A DNA stretch of 64,000 nt from Mya arenaria (Eukaryota; Mollusca; Bivalvia; Myida; Myidae), in contig NC_069124.1 of NCBI RefSeq assembly GCF_026914265.1, positions 89,742,628 through 89,806,627 of the forward strand, given 5' to 3'. The notes beneath the pieces are model-generated. The model had not been told where the DNA came from and made no database searches. It saw nothing but the letters and a program-made list of their open reading frames with translations. The translations under genes and the position numbers were made by a program. This document shows positions 41,091 through 51,300 of this stretch, piece by piece; the first letter of the stretch is position 1; each line of letters begins with the position of its first letter.

Positions 41091-43067
41091 TATAACACGG
41101 TTACCGATCAACAAATGATTTTTTTTTCATTTGCAGTGTGTCAATGCATCTTCCTATTCTTGGTAACAATGTACACTACACGGAATGACGTTTTTAAATG
41201 AGTCCAATGTGACTCCTGATTGTCGTTACTTTTGCTCCGATCATGTTCGCCAGAGTGTGGACAGGGCTCTGTGCGTGATTAACGTATTCGGTTCCTCGCG
41301 TGATTCAGGTATTCGGTTCCGCGCTTGATTCACGTATTTGGTTCCGCGCTTGATTCACGTATTCGGTTCCTCGCGTGATTCAGGTATTCGGTTCCGCGCT
41401 TGATTCACGTATTCGGTTCCGCGCCTGATTCACGTATTCGGTTCCTCGCGTGATTCAGGTATTCGGTTCCGCGCTTGATTCACGTATTCGGTTCCGCGCG
41501 TGATTTGGCTATTGATCATTGTTGATTTAGATGCCTAAATTTTAATTTACCTATAGAAAAGGGTCGTTTCTATGGCATTGAAAGAGGAAAAAGACTGTGT
41601 GATAGACAAGTATTGAAGACGAATTTCATTATATTTTTTAATTGTAATCACTTTATTTATGAAAGACGTAAATATGTTAATCATAACTTCTTTAGATATT
41701 CAAACATTTTGAACTATAAAAATGTAATGTGTAGTACTGATAAAAAACTGATAAAGCTAGCACTCTTTGCAAAAAATAATAATGCTGAATTTTATTCGAA
41801 TCATCTTCCTTAATCTTATTCTAAAATAAACTTTTCATGATGAGCTGATATGTTTGTGTTTTTTTTTTGTGTTTTTTTGTGTTTCTGTTCATCTCATATT
41901 TCTATTCTTCCTGCAGTTTTTTGTTTTGATACATGTTTAGTTACCTGGCATGCCCATATGGGCCAAGAGAACGAATAAAACTTGAACACTTGAAACTTGG
42001 TTGTTGCGGTCTTGAAAGTTCGGTTTCCATAACGTCAACTTAAAGGATGACCTTTGTTTTATGTACAACCATACAGTCACTGGCCACATGAATTATGGAT
42101 CCGCGTTGAATTGAATATTGGACATTTTAGAATCATTATTGAATCTGCACTGGTGGTTAAACTGCCATTCGTATTGTCACCTGCAAATTACTGTGCACGT
42201 TATGGGATGAACCAGCAAAGGTAGGCGGTGTTATAAAAGTACTTATTTAACGTTTTGAAAAATACTACTGTATTTTGTGTAGAAACAAAATCAACTGAAA
42301 ATCTGGCATTATTAAAATAAAAATATTGCAGTTAAGAGTTAATATATTGACGGTTTAAGCATTGTTCGATTTCAATTTCTTAATTTCACACGCGGGTCAT
42401 TCACATTTTCAAAAATATTTTTATAGTTAATTTGATAATATTCGTGTCAGGCTGACGATGATAGAAGTGATGAAATGTCCTGCAAACTTGTTACGTGACA
42501 ATGGGGCGATTGTTCACAACTTTGTTAAAGTTAACAACGTGACTAACGGCATCGTTAAAAAAAACGTTTTCTATGATGTTCTTATGTATTTACAAATAAA
42601 CAAACAGACAAACACAGTTGTCTTAAATCTTGTTAGAAATACAGCATATACAAGTCTGTCCATTTAACTGCTTTGAAAGTTTACAGCGATGGTGTTATCA
42701 ACCTTGTTAACTTTAAAAAGTTCCAAACAGTCGGCGGGATCTTTTAATTGCTCACCGTTGTTAAAACAGAAACAAAAAATGAAGGATACTTGGCCATTGG
42801 TGGCCCACTTCAAACTGATTATGTCAAACAGATATCGGAAACATGTTAACAATCTTGCAAAATATGTTTACTTTTCAAAATAATAAGTAGGTCGAATATT
42901 TCATTATTTGTCTTTTATTGTTTATGATGATAACGGATAACAAGTTTAAATAATATCACTCTTTCAACATATATAGAATATGTAATGATATATTTGCTAG
43001 GATTCTCTTTATGTTATTTCAAATTGATGATAATAAGATTTCCTTTACAGTGTGCGAGTGTAATACA
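41091..43067. other. Intergenic spacer upstream of the fucosyltransferase
   Basis: Contains the 25-bp array at 41271-41507 and AT-rich sequence. An acceptor-like TTTACAG at 43044-43050 just before the fucosyltransferase start suggests that an untranslated exon lies somewhere upstream; it was not located. Confidence 0.4.
41271..41507. repeat. 25-bp tandem repeat with a 75-bp higher-order period
   Basis: Nine units on CACGTATTCGGTTCCGCGCTTGATT-type sequence. The variants (CCTCGCGTGATTCAGG, then CCGCGCTTGATTCACG, then CCGCGC again) recur every third unit, so the array grew by 75-bp blocks. It is CpG-rich against an AT-rich background. Confidence 0.88.
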
Positions 43068-45407
43068 ATGGTTTTCTCCATCCGGGTCTCGGTGATTAAG
43101 AACGCGCCAAACGCTTTGAAATGTAAGTCTCGTCATTTCCAACTGCTACAATAAATATTTACTTTGTTTGTATTAGAATATGCAAATCCATGGCAACGAC
43201 TTTTGGCGAGATATGTGAATATCGATATCGAGTACAATGTGGATATGAATAATTAACCAGTATGCTTTGTTTAACCGTGAGGTGCACATTACTATCTGTA
43301 AGCCTAGGGCCAATCGGTAATTGTCTTTAACCAATCATCATCAATAAGACTGACCGGTATTTTTACAAAGTGTTATTTATGCTATTTTATTTATTTGTTT
43401 ATGTTGTAGGAGTTGTCCAAGCAGTACCGAATTGTACCAAATATAGTGTGATACTGTTTATCAGTAGTCTCAAATGTCCCCTTCTTTTTGCAGTGTTCGC
43501 AGTCCTGCAATTGGTGCTGGTTGTCGCGGTGCTGCAGTTGCGAGTACTGGTATCGCCGGATATGACGGTGCATGACGACCGCCACGTCGTTCTCTGGTAT
43601 AATCCGTCCATATATCTGCAGAACCGGCCTACAGCCCTCGCCCGCTCGTTTGATGCTTGTCCGGCGGCCCATTGCCGCCTTACGTTCGACCTTGAGGAAG
43701 CTGCGCGGGCTAAGGCAGTCATATTCGATGGACGGCGGATTGCGCACCACTACCGGAATTTCAGCCGTCCGTATGGTCAGCTGTGGGTATGGTGGGCAAA
43801 CGAGCCGCCGTCCAAGTACTATGAGACAGGGGAGGGTTGGGAGGAATTTGTAAGCACAATTGATGAAGTAACAACTTTTCACTTGCTGAAATACGAATCA
43901 CACGTCCGAAAAAAAGAGATAAAAAACATACAAGATCTGATTTAACAATAACGAATGTAATTGTAAAAATAACGTCAAAGTGGCTTGTATTCACTGTAGA
44001 TGTTGGGCTAATGTTGGTAATAATGCGTTTAATGTATGACGGTAAAGTTGGAAGGTAGTTGGTAGTTCGTAGTTGGGAATTCGAATATTCAACTACTTAC
44101 CAGTTGCCAGTTGGGGATTCGAATATTCAACTACCTGCTAATTGCCAGTTGGGGATTCGACAAACACTGTTTTAATTCACTTTTATTGGTATATTCGCCA
44201 GTCGGATATTCGACCATTTTCAGTGTTTGTCGCAAAGATACATATGTGAACATGCATAAAGAAACATTTGGCGATTAATTTTCCCATATGTGACCTTTAA
44301 AACCATACATATAGACATAATCTGAATCCCCAACTACTGACTGGTTAGCAGTTGAACATTCGCGAATAATCGACTGGAAATGGTCGAATATCCGACTGGC
44401 GAATATACCAATAAAAGTGAATTAAAACAGTGTTTGTCGAATCCCCAACTGGCAACTAGCAGGTAGTTGAATATTCGTATCCCCAACTGGCAACTGGTAA
44501 GTAGTTGATTATTCGAATCCCCAACTACCAACTACCTTCCAACTTTACCGTCATGTTTAATGTACATGTAACATTATTTTTTAATCAAATCTATTTATAC
44601 ATTTTTAAATACTATTTTACTAGTTAGTATTATGCTAGTATCTGAAGATAAATATACTTGTGTGTTTTTTTATTCTATCAGTCTGGCGAGTTTAACCTTA
44701 CGATGACCTATCATAGAAGGAGCGACGTTTATGTACCGTACGGAAAACTTGTACCGAAGAGTCCGCCGGAACCAAAGGACTTCGCAGCAGTGGCCGAAAA
44801 CAAGACAAGATCAGTGCTTTGGGTCGCCTCGAACTGCCACACGTTTTCTTGGAGGGAACAGTATGTTAAGGAGTTACAAAAGTACATTGACGTGGACATA
44901 TACGGGCGATGTTCTCCCAACATGAAACCATGGACGTGCGGGCAACGCCATTACCACGACCAATGCTTCTCAAAGCTAAATGCATACAAGTTTTATCTAG
45001 CCTTTGAGAACGCGCTATGCGAAGACTATATAACGGAAAAGTTCTTCGAGAACTACGATTATGACACAGTTATGGTGGCACGGGGAGGCGTGGACGCGAA
45101 TTACAAGGAAATAATCCCCGAAGACGTGTACGTCGACGCTAACGACTTTCCGAACCCGAAGGCTTTAGCCACTCACCTGAAAAGTTTGATTGATGATGTT
45201 CCACGCTATGCAAACATGCTGGAAAAGAAGAACGTGTTTAAGAACATGCCTTACCATCTCATCTACCAGAGTGCTCTGTGTCAGCTATGTGACAAGATCT
45301 CCTACCCTGATATGTTTGAAGTCTCCCGCTATAAAAGTATACGAGATACATTCCATGAAAGTCAGTTCTGCAGGCATCCAACAGATTTGACAAAAAAGTA
45401 CAGGTAG
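43068..45407 (+). CDS. Alpha-1,3-fucosyltransferase (GT10), type II Golgi membrane protein
   Basis: Three coding exons join in phase: 43068-43122, 43494-43849 and 44682-45407, giving 378 residues, a normal length for the family. The N-terminal tail is about 18 residues, followed by a single signal-anchor helix at about 19-38 (FAVLQLVLVVAVLQL). The catalytic region includes HVVLWYNPS, WANEPPSKY, VLWVASNCHTFSWREQYV, VDIYGRC and the family signature FENALCEDYITEKFF at about 245-259, involved in binding GDP-fucose. It should transfer fucose in alpha-1,3 linkage to GlcNAc of N-glycans or related acceptors. Which member of the expanded molluscan family it is cannot be told. Intron 2 holds a large fold-back element. 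No second family member is adjacent. Confidence 0.93.
44037..44553. mobile_element. Fold-back element with about 190-bp inverted arms and 9-bp target duplication
   Basis: The left arm begins TGACGGTAAAGTTGGAAGGT and the right arm ends with its complement. Pairing continues for roughly 190 bp and includes paired internal repeats of AACTACC and GTTGGGGATTCGA. TTTAATGTA occurs at 44028-44036 and again at 44556-44564, two bases past the right end. The 9-bp duplication and long arms suggest a Mutator-type or fold-back element without a transposase. Confidence 0.85.
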
Positions 45408-46261
45408 AGGCCGGGCCTAAATATTGAAAGCCCCGCTCGTGAAAACACGAACACCGCAAAACTGTAGGTAAAAGGTCACCAAATCGAGAGCAATGGCATA
45501 TTAATGTGGCGGTTTATTGCAATGACGGGTCTACTTTTGACGCGTATTTGCGCATGATTTGGTGGCTTTTCGCCTTCGCGTACTTTCACGTAGCAGGTTT
45601 TTCCATGGCGGCGTTACGCCCTTTCGCTCTGAAAACCCGCTAACACGAAACATAAAGATCAGCCACAATGGAATGTTGGCTTAATGATTTCAATACTTTT
45701 TCTCGTCTCTTCCTGTCCGAGTAAAACTGATTTAAAACCTGATCATGAAAAATATTATTTCATTTATGACGGTTTCGCCCTTTTTTGTTTATTTCGTGCT
45801 GTTCTTCGTCGTTTATGTTATTTCAATCAGATACAGACGTTAACCATTGGCTTGATAGTGCTTGATCGTCCACTGCAAGTGTTCCATGACAGCTCTGCCT
45901 TTAATGATGTCGTGTGCTATTTCGTATTTTTGTGTTCTTATATTAAATGCTTTGCAAAAAACTGTACATGTTGTTCAAGACGTATTTTTCTTCGCTGGTT
46001 ACGGGTGGCTAAATCGCTTCAAACGAGGGCAATAGTATTCGACTATGTACATCCATAGAAGTTGATTATGTCTTAGTAGTATATTTTTGTGTATAAAAAC
46101 ATGTCTTATATTGTATTCTGAAAACCGACCGAAAGAAAGACATATAAAACAACATGACTACTATCGTCTTTATAACAGTCTTTTCAACAGCAAATTGACA
46201 AAAGACCATCTAGTATCTTACTCAAAAAGTACGCCACACTTCATTCTGCCCAATAACCACA

Positions 46262-47190
46262 ATTACTAAAGAACGCTTGGACCCAGGAACTTCATACTTG
46301 GTATACCAGTTGGTCATGACTAGTAGATATGAGTCCTACTGATGTTGAGATCAGTATGTCAAAGGTCAAGGTGACATTGAGGTGAAAAAATGGTTTCCAC
46401 TCAATTACTTTAGAACACTTTCACTCAGGTTCGTCATACTTGGTATGCCAGTTGGTCATGACTAGTTGATGACCCTTATTGATTTAAGGTGACATTGAGG
46501 TAAAAGCCGTTTCTAGTTGAATAACTAAAGAACGCTTGCACCAGGGAACTTTAATTAATACTTGGTATACCAATTGGTCATGACTAGTTGATGACTCCTA
46601 CTGGTTTTGGATCAATAGGTCAAAGGTCAATGTCGCGGTGACTTTGCGCGAAAAAAAAACGGTTTCCGCTCAATAACTAAAGAACGCTTGCACCCAGGAA
46701 CTTCATACTTGACATGCCAATTGGTCATGACTAGTCGATGACTCCTACATATTTTGGGATCAGTTGGTCAAAGGTCAGCATCGCATTGACCTTGAAGGGA
46801 AACATATTCCAATACATATGCAATAGCTAAATAACACTTCCAACCAAGAACATAATATATTTTGTCAGTTGGTCATGATTGTTAGACGACCTCATTGACT
46901 TTGAGATTACTTCATTAAAGGTCAAGGTCGCGGTGACCTTAATGTGAAAAAAAGTAGTTAATGACACCTATTAATTATTTTTAACAGTAGATCAAAGGCT
47001 ATAAGGTCGTAGTATATGTAGCAGTGAGCATGAGGCATAAAAACGGTGTCCGCTACAGAACGCTTGCACCAGTACCTTCATTCTTGGTATGTCAGTTGTT
47101 CATGACTAGTTGATGACCCTATTGATTTTGGCATCTGTAGGGACACACTTCTTTCCGCTCAATAACTAACGAACGCTTGGGCCAAGGAAC
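46262..47190. repeat. Tandem-module repeat array, about 130-150-bp units
   Basis: Six or seven diverged units: TAAAGAACGCTTGCACC, then AACTTCATACTTGGTATACC, then AGTTGGTCATGACTAGTTGA, then CAAAGGTCAAGGTCGCGGTG with TGACCTT. The last phrase and the TTGATTTTG phrase are shared with the element at 38698-39526, so the two are related. Terminal repeats were not identified here. Confidence 0.7.
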
Positions 47191-47206
47191 TTCATACTTT
47201 GACTCA

Positions 47207-47260
47207 GAACAATACCGTAATCAAGTCGTTTAATTTAACAACTTGATTACGGTATTGTTC
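47207..47260. repeat. Perfect 20-bp hairpin
   Basis: GAACAATACCGTAATCAAGT at 47207-47226 is exactly complementary to 47241-47260, with a 14-bp A/T-rich loop. It immediately follows the module array. Function unknown. Confidence 0.9.
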
Positions 47261-47700
47261 TATAAGAGGATATTAGGATTTGGTCGGCGTGAGGATGTAT
47301 TTTGACCCAAATAGAATCACGAACCCCAGTCAAACTTATCGACTACCGGCTCAAAATGTTATGACTCATGTATATTTAACAAAATGATACCGGGGAGTCG
47401 TTTATCTGTGGATGTCGAAAATCTGCTTAAAGGGGCTGTACTCCGTATGTTAAAATAGCGGAAAAAAAGAAAATTGTCGAACACTAACATAAACTTGGCA
47501 TCGATATGTACAATGCACTGAAACTTACTGACTGAAGTACCACATAGTTTACAATTTATTTAAGTTTAGCAGTTATTTCGTATTTTTTCCATTAAAACGA
47601 TTACTGGGTATGTCTAACAGGTAGAATTCATTCCTTATGCGTGATTTCCTAGTCGGTGGTATCACGTGATATAACCGAGTTACGTGTATAAAAGAGTACG

Positions 47701-47774
47701 CCGTCGTAGCTCAGTGGATACGACACTGGACTGCAATTTTGGCGACACGGGTTCGAACCCGGTCTCCGACACAA
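47701..47774 (+). repeat. tRNA-Cys-like sequence (tRNA pseudogene or SINE head)
   Basis: TAGCTCAGTGGAT (A-box), an anticodon loop CTGCAAT that would read GCA (Cys), GGGTTCGAACCC (B-box) and an oligo-T run after the 3' end are all present. The acceptor arm pairs at only about four of seven positions and the T stem has a mismatch, so a working tRNA is unlikely. Confidence 0.5.
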
Positions 47775-48059
47775 TTTTTTTTTTCATTTTGGTACTTTTT
47801 TTTTACAATTATGATATCAAAGCGTAACACATTCCATTAGATAATTGTCCTGAGATCCGTTACAGAAAAAATATTGACACACCCCCACACCCCAAATAAT
47901 AACATGACTCCCAACGATAGTTACTGTAAATAGTTATTTAACCCCACCGAACAGAACCGACTATGTTGGTCATTTAATACGTGTGCTGTTAAGTCTTAGT
48001 AATACAGGTGGTGATGCTGCAGCTATTGCTGTTGATACTACCACTACTGCTTCTGCTAT

Positions 48060-48122
48060 TGCCACTGTCAACACCACCGCCACAACACCACCGTCACCAC
48101 CACCACAACCACCACAACCACC

Positions 48123-48214
<92 letters not shown>
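48060..48214. repeat. CCA-rich then (GAT)n microsatellite upstream of GNB5
   Basis: CCA/CAA triplets at 48060-48122 run into about 30 GAT units at 48123-48214, ending about 88 bp before the GNB5 start codon. If transcribed, the GAT run would place some 30 in-phase ATG codons in the leader, followed by a stop before the real start. Confidence 0.92.
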
Positions 48215-48216
<2 letters not shown>

Positions 48217-48301
48217 TATGGTACGCAATAGTACGGGAAACATATTTGAAGTGCGACTTTTATAAACCAATTATTTGTCAATTTTGACATTTAAATTCAA
48301 T

Positions 48302-51300
48302 ATGGCGACTGAGGTGCTGAAAGTTGAAACACAGGACTCAATTGAAGCTTTACAGCGAGAAGCAGAGGAACTGAAGAAACGATTGGAGGAAGAAAAAGCA
48401 AAGTTGAAAGATGTGGAAAGTATGATAATATTTCTTTTCTTGAAAATGAACGGGATACACCTGAAATCGATGATAACAGTTTGCTCATTGATTAGATCAA
48501 GAGTGATTTCCGTTTTTTTTTTTATATGATTTTCATTTGGCTTTTGATAGATCAGGGGCTAGAGAACCACGTACTGAACGCTTGCAGTTTTTCGGTTTGA
48601 ACTGTTTTAAGTATATATGTGTTGGGCTTAAGTTAAACTTCCCTTGTATAACTATAAATGTTGGTGCATTTCCAGTTCAGCGGCCCATTATATGAATAAC
48701 CCAAGTCAATATGTTTGTCAATGTCTTCTATGTTATAGGATATTTCCTCATATATTTGTGGGCTGAATGTTGATACGTTACTGTATATGTTTCTCATGCA
48801 ACCTACGTATTATTTTTTGCAGTAGAGGCAATAATGAAAGTGTATGGTATGGTAGGTCATCGGCTTGGATTTTAAGGATTGCAGGTCAAAACGTCCCCAG
48901 GTTAAAACGTCCCCATTTTGGTAAAAACGTCCCCACCAAAAGTCAAAACATCTCCACCAAAAGTCAAAACATCTCCAATAGCTAGTCAAAAATGCCCCCA
49001 CTAATATTTTATTATATATTGTTTTTTATTATTATAATAATAATAATTACGTAGATATAAACAATTGTTCTTTGTTACTTACAACCTAGATAGAAATATA
49101 TAATTAACAAATTTATTGTTTTCTTTTTTCATTTAAAATGTCTTTAGAAGCCTCGTTATTTCAAAGAACCCACTGCAAGCATTCAGTACGTCAATTTTTT
49201 AACTGAAAAATAAAAATCTGCAATCTAATTTTTTGTCAGCGGTCTTATATAACTGGTTTCTATGCATATTCGCAAAAATTGGCTCATTCCAAGACAAAAA
49301 TAAAAAAAGTTTTCAAAATCTGTGCGAGTGCAGCTTAAATCTTAAATTTTGTACATAATGGGTTATAATTAACAAGAAACAATGTAAACGTCGTTTACAT
49401 TGTTTCTTGTATCTCTATCGTTCACAGCATCTTCTTACAGCCTCTCAACAATTTTGCCGCCTTTCAGGTTTTTCAAATTCACTTAGTAGTTTTGTTGGCA
49501 CATAGGTTTTTCTTCTGCTTACTCGTTCCCTAGTTAGGTCTCATTCAGTGTCCTTCTCTTTTAATCATTTTTGGTAATATCTACAAATTTCTGATTTTGA
49601 TTTCACCATTGTTTTCTGTGAAAAACAAGTTAAAATGGGGTTTAACATCATGTAATGTTCGCGACATCTATGTAGTAAGGTTCAAGACCAAGATAATTAG
49701 CATTGTATCATATATGTAGCATCATAGTTTTATCAAACTTATATTCAAATGAAGTATGATGAGTGAACTAGTGAAATACATCATTTCCAGAGTATTTAAG
49801 TATCACCAGAAGATGACATGAGAAATACTTCAAATAGTGTAAGAATGTGTCTCTTTTACTTTATTTCTCATTAGGTTTCTAATTCACATAACCATTTTGT
49901 AATTATTTATGATGTTTTAAGTAATTTTAATGTAAAGAGAACAGTATTAAATAAATAAGTAACATTTTTCGTCATTTGGAACCACTTGTGATAAATAATA
50001 ACAACAATCCAAACTGTGTAATGTTCGCTACAATTGGTAGCATACATTACAAAACATGATAATCATACATGTTTATTTATTTTTACAGCTGTAGATATCC
50101 GAAAACGTTGTACACTATTACTGCTTTCAAAATAGTATGCACTTGAAAATACATGCATCTTAACAACTTCATAACTAGTTTGTTAAAATACAAGAAAAAA
50201 GTACTTACCAAATGTATGGTTTTCTTTTGGTCAAAATGAAGGGGGATGTTTTGTCGAGCCACTGGGGATGTTTTGACCATAGGACGTTTTGCCCTGGGGA
50301 CGTTTTGACTGTAAATCATTTTAAGATATACAGTAATTGCCTTTAAAGTTTGGATTGTACATTCTTCCAGTGTGTAAGGCAGCAGGGAAGTTGGATATCA
50401 TCACCAACTTCAGCATGAAACAGCGCCGCCACCTGAAGGGCCACCAGGGCAAGGTTCTGTGCATGGACTGGTCCACAGACAAACGCCACATTGTCAGCTC
50501 CTCACAGGTACATACATGTACTTTGACATCTTCATCTCCACAGATTGGTTTACAGTACAGTTGCAGGCCTTTTTAGTATCAACAGGTCAGACTATCGGAC
50601 CCAATCAAAAGAAGTGTTATTATACCCCTGACAAACGAAGTTTGAAGGGGGTATATTGGAGTCACCCTGTGGTCGGTCAGTCGGTTTGTCGGTCGGTCCG
50701 TTGCAATTTACCTTGTCCGGAGCATAACTTAAAAACTACTGGATGGAATTGAATTACACTTCATACAATGGTAGAGCATAATGAGAGGAAGTGCAGTGTA
50801 CAATAACCATAACTCTATTCTTGCTTGTTACTGAGTTATTGCCCATTGTTACTTTTTTGTCCAGAGTATAACTTGAAAAGTACTGGATGGAATTCATTGG
50901 AACTTCATACAATGGTAAAGCACAATGAGAGGAAGTGCAGTGTTCAAGAACCATAACTCTACTTTAGCTAATTACTGAGTTATTGCCCTTTATTTGTTTT
51001 TTTGCTGTCAATTTTTTTCCAGACATTAACTTGCAAACTACTAGATGGAATTTATTGAAACTTCATACAATGGTAAAGCACAATGAGAGGAAGTGCAGTG
51101 CACAAGAACCATAACTCTATTTTAGCTAAATACAGAGTTATGGCCTTTAATACTTTTTTCTTGTCCCGATTATTTATAGATGGTCATATGGTCATGGGCA
51201 ATCGTATGTTCTGTGCTTTAGAACATCAAATATATAAGTATTAACATCTCAGTATTAGCATGACTGATATTGTTTAAAGCCTTTTTTCTTACTTTTAAAA

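Larger units (their letters stand above)
45408..48301. other. Intergenic region between fucosyltransferase and GNB5
   Basis: Holds the fucosyltransferase 3' flank, the module array at 46262-47190, a hairpin at 47207-47260, a tRNA-like sequence at 47701-47774 and CCA and GAT triplet runs just before GNB5. No exon recognised; the open frames here are short and random in composition. Confidence 0.5.

Noticed and set aside
43391-43882. 163-codon minus-strand open frame
   Set aside because: Antisense shadow of the fucosyltransferase exon, which has clear family motifs on the plus strand.
45684-46058. 124-codon open frame downstream of the fucosyltransferase
   Set aside because: No domain, no splice continuity and chance-like composition.
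47983-48231. 82-codon frame ending in about 30 methionines
   Set aside because: Produced by the GAT microsatellite; no reason to think it is translated as a gene.
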